From Paragorgia papillata (taxonomy: Eukaryota; Cnidaria; Anthozoa; Scleralcyonacea; Coralliidae): a stretch of 64,000 nt of DNA. The position numbers and the translations under genes are program-made. The notes beneath the pieces are model-generated. The model had not been told where the DNA came from and ran no database searches. It was given only the letters and a program-made list of their open reading frames with translations. Numbering within the stretch: the stretch's first letter is position 1; the number at the start of each line of letters is the position of its first letter. Where the stretch lies: contig JAWNZC010000367.1 of NCBI GenBank assembly GCA_035771165.1, positions 1,584,001 through 1,648,000 of the forward strand, written 5' to 3'. Positions 40,431 through 52,400 of the stretch are shown one piece after another.

Positions 40431-43400
40431 GTAAGTACACAATATGTGCATATAGTCAATTACAAATCTAATGTACTGCAGAGTAGCTCACGGATATAGT
40501 GCTTAACCCTTTAACTCCTACCTCTCGACATTCCCTTGACGAGTAAAATCGTCTGGCGTTATACAGAGTAAAAAATAAAAAGTGCCAAATGTCACTGATG
40601 GGAATGAGAGGGTTAAGCTGAAGTGGTTGATTGGTAAATCGTAAAAAACCGGGTACTATTTTAAAGATTGAGTTATTCCCGAAAAGAAACTCCCGAAAAA
40701 AACAACAATCCGATTCAATCGAAATAAAGGATGCAAAAATTTCAAATGTCAGGAAACCGAAGTGCTATAAAAAACATAGCTTATCTTAGTTTCTAAATTA
40801 ATTTTTACAACCCTGAATTCTTCTTTAGTATTTTACTTTGGCTAGTGCCCAGACGATCTTTGAGAGGCTGCTATATACAATGTTTTGGAGTTGAAAATGT
40901 TAACCCCCCATCTCAATTAAGTTAATTTTTTTTAATATTTTTTTAATCAAAATTGCTTGAAACTGCATGTGTATGCAGATACAAACTGCCAATTATTTTC
41001 GATGCAAAGCTTGTCGAAAACAATGATTTTTGACACAGAGACTTAAAGATCTAAACTAATCTATTGCTATGGCAACACTAAACACACTTGAATGGTGTTG
41101 CTCAGTTTAGATGAGGTTATGCAATAACCAAGGTTAACAACAAGGGAAGTGGGCATGCTCGGCATCATCAGATAATTAATGGACAAGCACCATGTGGTAT
41201 TAGGTCAGTCATTAGTGCAAAACCTTATCCAACGCAGCACATTGCTTTTTTCAGGAAAGTAGCAAAGTTGTGGGAATTGAGCATCCCACCCCTCGCAGCA
41301 AGTTGGTTCTTGCAATGACTGGAAAAGAGCCTTAAGAGTTTTTTTAAATATTAGTAGAAATGTATTATTTTGTCTCGTTACATGCACTTTCCAGGGCAAT
41401 GATGTCCCGATGGACTGCCTTGCAAAAAGAAGAAGGAAAAATCAAGGTGAGTTTTCATATATAGCTATGGACTACATGGCCAAAAAATCTCACAAGCTTG
41501 TTACAAGTAACTCGTGGAATTGACGACATTGTTACGAGCTTGTATAGACAGACTTGTTACAATGCCGCCAATTTCACAAGCTTGTGACAGTGAGCTCTAT
41601 AAGGATAAAGGACTGGGGGCTAATTATCCTTACTCGCAACCAGTGGCTGAATTGCGAAGCACGCAGATCAACGTGGCCGTGTCGGGGCATATCAAAGCCG
41701 CCCCAGGCAGCCGCCATACGGCACAGTTCAGACATAGCTAATATGTTAGGTGTTGATTTTATGGAGGGAGGAAAACCGGAGAACCCGGCGAAAAAGCCTC
41801 GAAGCACAGGAGAGATCAACTACAACTCTACTCACATGAGTTCCAAGCTCGACAACGGGGTCATTCCCAAGAGGTCACCCATCCAAGTACTAACCCCGTC
41901 TAACCGGGCTTAAGTTTTTGGTGAGAGGCAGCGCGCTAACAGCACACGCCATCCTTGCTCCCCATAACTCCCCTATAACTGGAGTAATATCTTTGGCTTG
42001 TCGATTGAAGCCAACCATGGTGGCAGTGGCGTAGCTAGGACATTTTGATTTGGTGTTTCAAAATTTACAGACGAAACCCATGATTTACTAACGAAACCCA
42101 GGCGGGTGTATATATTTTAAGGTTTTAAATCCTAAATTGGTTTTAACTGTGTGACCTATATCAATTTCCCGACCATTTCCCCGAAAAGTGTGTGTGTGTG
42201 GTGGTGGTGGTGGTGGTGTGTGTGTGTGGGGGGGTGGGTGGGTGGGGGGGGGGTCATATACCACGTTCGGTACGCCAATGTATGGCGGGCATGTACAGTA
42301 GACCATAAGTACGTACAGTTTGACTCTTCTACGCTTTCTGTTCAAGTCTGATCTGGTCAAAAGACCGCGTATAGAAGACTAATACTAACGTACTTTTGGT
42401 CTACACAACACCGCTGTCAAACGTTTGCGCATGCGTGAATTTGGTAGTGTAAACATTGCAAGAGAAGTGGGATCTAGCCGTGGCAACAACAACCAGACAG
42501 TGAAGACTAAGTAAGACTCGACTATTCATTTGTGTTTTAAAAAAGGGGTAATGAAAATTACGAAGGGGGCATTTCAGAATATGTTACAATATTGACAAAG
42601 AAGCCATGTACAAAATTATTATAAGTAATAACCAGCATAGTCTCTCGTTATGTATGATGATATATGACATACAACCAAACCCAGTTCTATGATGTATTGC
42701 ATCATACGCGTGTTTTTTTTTACTAATTCCCTACCCCCACACCCCAACCCCGAACCACAAAAACCCTAAACCCCCCGGAAACCCTAAACCTAACCACAAC
42801 CCCCCGGTGACCCTAAACCTAATCACAACCCTACGGAAAAATGACCCACCTCTCGGACCCCGACCACAACACCCCTAACAAAAGAATCCGAGGCGATCAT
42901 GTTATTACCTACGTGAACTTTTTGGTAGTATGCTTATAATTTTAACTTTTGTGTCGGAGTCTCGGACCAGTCTAAATATTTCAGTGTTTTCCCAATCATT
43001 TTTTGAGGTACGAGCTCGGACGTCGCGCAGGCGCAAAACGTTTGGCAGCGGTGTTGTGTACACGTCCGTCTTGTTTGGCTTTAATCTTTGCCCGGTCGTC
43101 GATTAGCAGTTCAACCAACCGGATTTAGCCGGGCATGAGTGATTTTGCTCCGGATTCGCAAAGCGTTTTCATGGCGAGAAATGGTGGACATGAAGAGACA
43201 GAGCAAAACCCCACATAAAGTTATGTCGCGCGGTTGTCACAGTTCTGTGGTTCAGAAGGAAAGAGAACAACTCATTTATGTAATGTTAGTTGAAATCTTC
43301 ATTCGATGATCAGAACATACTGAAACTTTGAGAACCGCAACAACGACAAATAAATGCAGTAGATGACAAATACGTTTCAAAGATAGTTCCTTATACTTGT

Positions 43401-46400
43401 CTAATCAGATTGAAACGAGTACGAAAGTGGTTCATGTACACTTATATTTTGATAAATTCCAGGGCTAGGTTACTCATATTTAGACTCCGCCGTATTAACC
43501 TCTGTTGGGCTTTAGGTCGAAATTTTATATAAAATACCGCAATGATTTTAACATCTATGAGATATTGTTTAAGATATTTCAATGTCAGATGTGTTGCACA
43601 ACCTGAATCAGATTGATACGACTAGGTTACTTCGAAATTGAAAATGCTATATACGTAGCAATTTCTTCATATTCCCGATGTAAGTCTTATGAATCTCACA
43701 GACTAAATCTGCATGTTGAAATCGGTGTACACGTTAGGCAGATGCGTGTCCATTATTTCTTGCCATGGTATCGGATTGCCGCGTAGTGTCATGTAACTAC
43801 AACTCTTAAGAAGAGTAATGCGATACGCAAGCAATCTGGTGTTATGTGACTGAGGCCTTATATCACTTAGTTTCGTTGTCTGATGACTCAAACAGTTGCT
43901 TCTGCCAGGGTTGTGTTACCATACAAACATGGTACCTATAATTTTTTCGGTGATATCTGCTCTGCATGGTACTACTACATGCACAGGTGGATGGATAGCC
44001 CGGTCTGATTGCGGTCCTGGCATAGAGGGACACTCCACTCAAAACACAATGGGGGTTTAAATAAAAGATCGTACTGACTTTAGGTTACTCACGAAGTTTG
44101 AAAGGTTAATTCTTTTTAGTTAAGGAGAAATCGCTCGTCGAATTCGGTAAAATCGTCGAATTTTCGACGCCATGAAGCAGACGCGTATGGCAAGCCACGG
44201 GTCAGCGGATTCTCAAATATGACGTCACTGAGTGCTTTTCGCTCCATCGCGGGAAATTAGAAAACCTTCCTCTGTTGTGTTATTCGTGTTTAATCGACTG
44301 TTAAATTAGCAAAAATGCCGCATTGTATGGCTCCCAAGTGTACAAACGGTTGGAAAAAGACTAAAGGGACCGATATAACGTACCACAGAGTACCAAGTGG
44401 GCCACTGAAAAATATTTGGCTGCGAAATGTCAGAAGGGACAACCCGCGCAAGATAAACAACTCGTTTGTCTGCAGTGCTCACTTTACGCCCGATTGCTTT
44501 ATTCCTGCTACGGAAATCTGTGGTAGAAAAAAGCCAAGAACGCTGAAATCATCTGCAATTCCGACGTTGTTTGAGCATGCAAAAAAGAAAATCCCTCCAC
44601 GTTCCTCTAGTTTAAGGCAAATTCATGAAAGAGAGGTAAGGAAGCAAGTTGATCTTGGAGGGGCACAGCTTCAAAAGCGCACTTTGTTCAGGGGGTAGGG
44701 CTTCAAAAGGACACTTGAAACATGTTTTATCATAAAAGGGCACTTCATGACAAAGTTGGGGGGGGCACATGCCCCATTCCCCCCCCCCCCCCGGTTCCTA
44801 CGCCCCTGACTATTGGTGGCACAGTGGTTAGTGCATGTGCCTTTCACCTCTTCGAGCCGGTTCGATTCCTGCACGGTGCAGTTATCTGGTTTTAAAAAAT
44901 CACCTTGTCCGCATGTGAAAAGAGTGCTTCCAGTTTGACTCTACCAAACACCACAGGTTTCCAGGACCAATGAGGGTGGGCAGGGCCCTTACTGGACCTC
45001 TAGAGAGAACAATTTAGATATAACTGATAGAGTTATCCAGTATACATAAGGTTAGTTTAGTTTAGACCAAAAGTAAAGCATTAATATCAAGGTAGATCTG
45101 GGAATATATGAAATTAAACCAAAGTAATTTACTATATGAAAATATAAAATCTTTAGTACAACTTACTTCACCTTTTAAAACTTTTATAGATTTGGCCTGA
45201 CAACGCCTGTTTCTGTCAGGGCTGTAGACAGGGCTGAAAGGACTTGTATGCACCAAAATATAACTTAATTTTAGCTTCCACCCAAAGAAATAATAATTAT
45301 TATAAATAAACCCATTCCTAATGCCAGACAATTTTATACAGTTGAGGGAAGGGGACGGATGCGGCTGGCCTAGGCAAGAATGGGTTAAAAGTTACCTCCT
45401 TATTTCTTACCCCCCCCTAATAATTAATTGCTCTATATAGCTTGTGACAGTGGTGATTACATGCACAGAAGATACTCCCTCTATGGTGGGCTCTATCATG
45501 GATGTATCTGAAGAAAGTAATCTTATGAAGGTTGCAAACCATGTACCGAACAAAATGGAAGATACATGCACAGAAGATACTCCCTCTATGGTCTCTATCA
45601 TTGATGAAGAAGTATCATCTGAAAAAAGCAATCTTATTAAAGCAATTTCTTCACCCACACTCATAGACAAAAAGGAAATTGGTTTACAAACATGTACTTT
45701 TAATGTCAAGACATTTAGATCTGTAAAAACTCAGACTGACACTAACATTTTAACAAATGCTGCAGGATTTGCAACAGAGTCAAGCAAACATCTTGAAGAC
45801 AAAAATCTTGTAGGCCATTTGCAAGATCACAGTTACTCGGCAGGACCACCAAAATCTTCACCACCACATCCAGAACCAGCTGAGAACCAAGGCAGTGACA
45901 GTGACAGTGACTTGGATGGTAATTGTTCCAGTGATGATTCTCCCATGTATTCTCCTTCAAGTGGCAGTGAAGATATCGAAAGTGAAGATGATAATGTTAA
46001 TCCCACTGAAGAAAAAAAATGGATTGTTTTCGAAAGTGAGCTTGACAAACTTTTCAAATTCTGTCAACAATGTGGAAACATTACTACAACCAAAACAAAA
46101 CAATTTAAAGGTAGTATGATAATAATTAAGACCACTTGCCTACACGGACATTCAAATACATGGCAATCACAGCCTTTGATGAATGGAGCAGCAATTGTTA
46201 ACCTGTTAATCCCTGCAGCCATTCTGTTTAGCGGTAACACTTACCAACATATCTATGACTTTGCAAAATTTCTCAATGTGCAGTTCGTGAGCTCCTCGTT
46301 TTACTACAAAATCCAAGAAAAGCATTTACTTCCGGTCGTTAACAATAAATGGAAGTCAAGTCAAGCTGAAATTGTTCAACAACTAAGCCAGGTCAGTCAT

Positions 46401-49400
46401 GTTGATATCTCTGGTGATGGACGGTGTGACAGCCCTGGCCACTCAGCGAAATATGGCACATACACCATAATGGACGAGACTACCAAGAAAGTGATTGAAT
46501 TCAGTATTGTTCAAGTAACAGAAGTCACATCATCAAATGCAATGGAGTACGAGGGATGCAAAAGAACACTAAATTCCCTTCTTGAGAAGAAAGTTCCTGT
46601 TCGATGCATGACCACTGACAGGCACACTACAATTACAGCCAAGATGAGGAGTGTGTACCCCAAGATCAAACATCAATATGATGTCTGGCATTTGTCGAAA
46701 TGGGTAACTAAGAAGCTTAATAAAAAGGCGAAGAAAAAATCATTTGCAGAGCTGATGCCATGGATCCAGGCGATATCCAATCATTTATGGTGGTGTGCAT
46801 CAACCTGTGGTGGAGACCCCAATATGCTCCGGGAGAAGTGGATATCCGTTCTTTACCATATTGTCGACAAGCATCGATGGGCTGGTCATCAGTTGTTCAA
46901 GAAATGTGGGCATTGTACAATGTCTAGAAGAGAGAGGAAAAGCATTAAATGGCTGAAAGCTGGTTCTCCTTCCCATGTTGCTCTAGAGGAAATTGTCACC
47001 AACAAGAAGTTGCTGAATGATATTGAAAAACTCACTGAGTTCCACCATACTGGTGAGTTGGAGCAATACCATTCAGTTTTGCTAAAGTATGCCCCAAAGC
47101 GAGAGCATTTTAGTTACAATGGAATGGTGGCTCGCACACAACTTGCCATGCTAGATCACAACGCTCATGTCAACAGGAAACAAGCAGTTGTAAAAAAGGG
47201 AACCAAGCAAGGAGAAAAGCGGTTTAATGTGGTCTGCCCAAAGCAACGGAAAAACTGGGTGGCAAAACCAATCAAGGAGCCAAAGTCATACGAATATATA
47301 AATTCTATGATGAAAGATGTTCTTTTAGTGAAGGGAGGACAACACATTGACTATGAGCCAGTTATTCAAGCAAAATGCATAGCACCAATTCCTAAACCGC
47401 CTAAACAAGAGGTAATTGACCGACACAAATCAAGAATGAAACGTTAACAATAATAGAGGTAGTTCTTTTGTGTACACAGTGGTCACTCACAGCAGAGATT
47501 TGGTGAGAATGATGTTATATTTTTACAGAATCATCCTCAGAGAAACATGAAGAACAAATAAATATCGAACACGTACCGGTGTAGTATGTTATCACTCATC
47601 TGCAAAAAGAAACCCAACGAACTCGAAGTCATCTTCTTCGCCTGGAGGGGGAAAATGGGCTCGGATACAACTCACGGCGCAAGATGGCAAGACAACTCGT
47701 ACCTCTTTCCCAATAACTCCCCAACACCATCTCACTAACTGTCTATAGGCGACATGACGGTTGATTTTATGCTCTAGTCCTTCCAAAGCCTCTGTTCCAT
47801 ATTGTTGTTTATATTGAAACCAAGCAGCTTGTAAAACCCAACGATTTAAACAAACTGCTTGAAATCCAGGATTATTTGTTATACATGAATAAGGTACTGT
47901 ATTGCCGGCTTCTCTTGTTCAAAAACCTCGTCATTTTTATTCAACACCTCTTGAATTTCTTGACAGCAGACACACTCAACTTCCTTGTCCATTATTTGGC
48001 AATTCTCGCATGTGCACCTAATATAAATAACGAAGAAAGCCTTTGTTTTAATTTTCAAACGACTGTGTTTGCATACTGTAGGAAGTACGATTGAATCTAG
48101 TGTGTTTTTATCTGTATGTCAGTATTACAAGTAAGGCAATAATCGGCAGACAACAAAAACTTACCAGTCCAAGTTACCCAGTCGGACAGATCCACTTTGT
48201 TCTGTATCACTGCTCTGTCTATTGCCATGATTGTCATCTTGATCGTCATCAGACTCGCTAGATTCACTGGCGTATGAATCGCGTCGTCTGCTTGAGAAAG
48301 ACAACATGGCGTCGAAAATTTGACAATTTTACCGAATTCGACGAGCGATTTCTCCTTAACTAAAAAGAATTAACCTTTCAAACTTCGTGAGTAACCTAAA
48401 GTCAGTACGATCTTTTATTTAAACCCCCATTGTACTTTGAGTGGAGTGTCCCTTTAATAGAGCAACTTTAACTATGGGAGCCGGGAGTCCCAATAGCTCA
48501 GTGGTAGAGCGCTGCGTGGTATATGTTAAACCAGAGACCTTGGCCGTTCGATTCGCTGTTGGGGCAGTCAGAAAACTTTTCTCTACAGCAGTGATTCGAC
48601 TTCATTTGAAATTCTTCTTCACATATATACGCTGCTGAAGGACAACTGAATGTTTTAACTACATGTATCTAATCGTTCTCAAAAGTAAACCTGTTAAATC
48701 AAAGCCAATCAAAATTGTCGCTGTACCTCTTCATTTTGTTCAATATAACATTTATTCAAGATGAGACGCTTAATGTTTAATGTTTTCGAATTTCGTATTT
48801 GTGTCTATATCTTATTTAGGAAAGGAGACCGTTCCTAGCTACAGAATGTGCAGATCTATCAAAGGCAGAACGATGGAGGAGACAGGTACTTTTTATAGAT
48901 TTATTGGGGCAAGCCCCCTAGTTATGGAATCAAGCGCAGCGCTGTCTGTAACCATGGATTGTAAAAGGACTGGATATGAAACTAATAGTCATGTGGGGTG
49001 TTTTGAGCCTTTTGATTGGTTAAATCGCATTCACTCAGTTTGCAAAATGGTTGAAACCCGTTGCAAATTGTGATGTCACGAATGGCGTGAATATGCTTGT
49101 TTTACTGAGGTTTTTAAGTGAACTTTTCTTCAAATTCTTCATATTCTCCCATTCAGATGACTATGTTGACGTTTCAAATGATTTTATGGCCTTACAAACC
49201 TGCCTAAGCCACAATCGAGTGTTCGAGGTAAACGTTGTTGATCTTTGTTTTGATGTTTCAAAGGAACTGGTGTCGCAAAATGGTACTTTGTTTTGCTCGG
49301 AATTTGTCATGCATATTTTAACTAGTAAAACTTGATATTTTCTTTTAAAATGAGTAAGAATAGACGGGCGTTTTATCGTATTGTGGTTTTGTCGTATTTA

Positions 49401-52400
49401 CAGGCAGCTCGATTATCACTTTAAGCTGTACTAATCCTAAACTTTGGGTTGTTATGCTCATACCATCAAGTTTCCTATCCAGTCTTGTTACTATCCATGC
49501 TGTAACAGCTGTAACTATAAATTATGGTACGTCCACGCAATTCGTACTCACCCTTTTCCCCGGTCGGATTTTAATACTCGCTCATCGGCTATTCTCCTGG
49601 CGTCGCGCAATTTCTTCGGTTTCAGACTTTTTACTACCTGTGTATGTATACTATCGTTGAAGTGGACGAAGTACTAGAAGCAAAGACTGTCAAGAACGCA
49701 GCAACGCAATGAACGAAAACGGCAGCGAAATGCTGAGAGCTCCACGCAATTCATACTCACCCTCTTTACCGGTCGGATTTTAATACTCACTAATCGGCGC
49801 CGGATTCTTCTGGCGTACCGCAATTATATTTCTTGAGTTTCACCGACTTTTTACTACTATCCATGAAATGGACGAATTACTAGTGGAAACAAGAAGGCAG
49901 CGAAGGGCAGACGAGACAGCAGAAGAAAGGGAAGTAAGGTTAGCAAAGCGAAGGCAAAGATACTGAGCACATGCAGCGTGCAGAAAGACAAACATTTGGT
50001 AAGCGTGCTGCTTGAGATTGACTGGGGACTGGACTGGACTGTGGGCTAATCATCCTTACTCGCAGCCAGCGGCTGAATTACGAAGGATGCAGATCAACAG
50101 TATATCAAAGGCGCTCCAGGCAGCCGCCATACGACGCAGGATCACAGCTAAGATGTTAGGTGTTGATTTTATGGAGGGAGTAAAACCGGAGAACCCGGCG
50201 AAAAACCCTCGAAGCACAGAAAAGATGAACTACAACTCTACTCATGTTCCAAGCTCGACAAGGGGGTCATGCCCAAGCGGTCACCCATCCAAGTACTAAA
50301 CCCCGTCTAACCGGGCTTAACTTTTGGTGAGAGGCAGCGAGCTAACAGCACACGCCACTTGTGCTTCTCTAAGACTCATTTTATTGTTGAAGCTCGCCCC
50401 ACGATACTTTGCATCTCCCTAGTTATGTACTATATAAGTACTGTACTGAGATCTTCGTGTGGTTATAACGTGACAAACAAATCTCGTATGTTTCAAATTT
50501 TCGCCGTTCTCATTGGCCGTACGATATTTTTGCCAAGGCACATTTTTTGCTATCTTTTGCTAAATATTTGTCGACATCTTGTGGGTAACTAGTAAAGTTT
50601 TCTGATTGGTTAAACGATCTTTTCCCACTCCCTAGCGGTTTTCCGTCCCAATGCAGTATTAGTGCTTTCAGTTTGAAGTTAGTAAAGTTAGTTTTTCGTC
50701 TACAACTCCTAGACATCTGTACCAGACGTTCGGTGGACGTTCGTCAAGCTCAATTACTCAGAAAAGATTTCTGAGACCACAGACAGGGTTCGAACCTGCA
50801 ACCTTCTAATGACCGGTTAGACGCTCTAACCATTGAGCCACTGATGCTCAGATGGAGGGCTAAGGTTGCAAATTCATAGTCATATGTGCTCCTAAGTTGT
50901 AGCGTTTGCATATGAGATGTTGTTGTTAAAGTGACATGATAAGTTGTACGTATACATGTAGCGGTGCATGTGGTACGTTTGCGAGCTTGGTGTAATATAC
51001 AGACGTTCGGTGGACGTCTTTTCTGAGTAATTGAGCTTGACCAACGTCCACCGAACGTCTGTTGCATATTACACCAAGCTCGCAAACGTACCACATACAC
51101 TACATGTATACGTACAACTTATCATGTCACTCCTAGACATCTTGTTGAGATAACCTGTTTCACCTCGGTGTCATTAATTGTTAGTTGTATTGGTCCTACA
51201 AAACGCTTATTGGAGATAATCATTGCCTCGCACTTGGCCGGGTGAATCGTCATGTCGTTCGTGTTGCACCATTTATTTTGGCACAGAGATCAAGCACTTC
51301 GTTGAGAGACGCAATTGTCTAACCTGTGGTGATGGAAATGCAGTACAGTGTAGTGTCGTCAGCATACATCTCAATCGTTGTGTCTTCTTTATCAGAAAAA
51401 AATATCTGGAAGATCGTTGGTATACAGACTGAATAGTATCGGTTCAAGCACGGACCCCTGTGGAACACCACAAGTCACGTGTGCTACTTCTGAGGTTGCA
51501 TTGCCCAATGTTGTATACTGCGTTCTATTATTAATGTAATCCTTTAGCCACAACAAAAGGACTTTGAAAAAAAATCAAGGACTTGAAAGACGTTCAATTT
51601 ACGAAGAAGTGCTTGAAAGTCCTCGAATCCTTGCAAGCTGCTGAGAAAGTCTTTTTTTAAATCTTTCGAAAATGACAGGTATACTTTGCCTTATTTAGTT
51701 TAACTTTTATACTTCTTTACTGTTCTTTCTGTTTTAGATCATCGGCGAAGTTTCAAAGAAAGTTGCTCAAATTCAAAATGGTAATATTTTCACTCTAACT
51801 CAATCTCGTTTCCAGAATTCTCCTCCGGCGTCTGTTGGGCTACTTTCTTGTTCTTACCACATGATGCACGTGACGTATGACGTCCAACCTGAGTCAGGCA
51901 TTATTCTCGTCTTTAGCTAAAAAGCAAGTGAGGGTGAGGCAGGCGGGCGGGCGAGAAGACGAGAAATAAATTTAATGGAGCATGGGCTGGAAATCGAGCC
52001 TATTATTCACCTCGCTTAAAGATAAACATGTTTCAAAAAATAAGTTTGTTATTTACAAGAACTTTTGAAGTTATAAAGATTGACGTTTGCAGCTTTAACA
52101 TATCTCACTTCGTTCTTTAGATATTAAGAATAACATCACTTAGACGTCACACTGTGTAATGACTTGTTGGAAAATCATGTCTATTCTTGCAATAATTCAA
52201 GTAAATCACTTGAAACTTTTCATGTTTGCGTCCTGATACACAAGCACATGCACAGTTAAAAGTGATTTTGTTGAATAAACTCAAATTGATATTCAAGATT
52301 TTCCAGCAAGTCATTATGCAGTGTGACGTGGTAAGTGATGTTATGTACATAAAAAAATAAATCTCAATATCTCAAGAACGAAGTGAGATAAGGACGAACT

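Larger units (their letters stand above)
44026..48453. mobile_element. Complete two-gene DNA transposon (THAP-DDE, Kolobok-like), 4428 bp
   Basis: Terminal inverted repeats of ~150 bp, over 90% identical, begin AGGGACACTCCACTCAAA (left 44026-~44175, right ~48305-48453). The right flank is TTAA (48454-48457); the left flank is ATAG (44022-44025), so a TTAA-type duplication is only partly preserved. It carries a two-exon THAP-DDE transposase on + and a two-exon convergent gene on - for a P2RX7_C-like domain protein. THAP + DDE + TTAA suits the Kolobok superfamily (from memory); a 2-bp TA target site with another THAP superfamily is the alternative. It sits in ISY1 intron 3 in the same orientation as ISY1. 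Confidence 0.88.

Noticed and set aside
42730..42860. Interstitial telomere (CCCTAAACC repeats)
   Set aside because: Units are irregular and lie inside a small inserted element; no regular 6-bp periodicity.
44689..44808. A hAT mini-element with TSD in the transposase intron
   Set aside because: Ends look right, but the flanks ACTTTGTT and ACTATTGG do not match well enough to claim a duplication.
45407..46057. Minus-strand frames opposite the transposase acidic linker
   Set aside because: Shadows of the THAP-DDE reading frame, which has domain evidence.
50770..50850. Minus-strand tRNA gene (anticodon GGT)
   Set aside because: Anticodon and T arms fold, but base 33 is C and the acceptor stem does not pair, so it is a tRNA-derived repeat.
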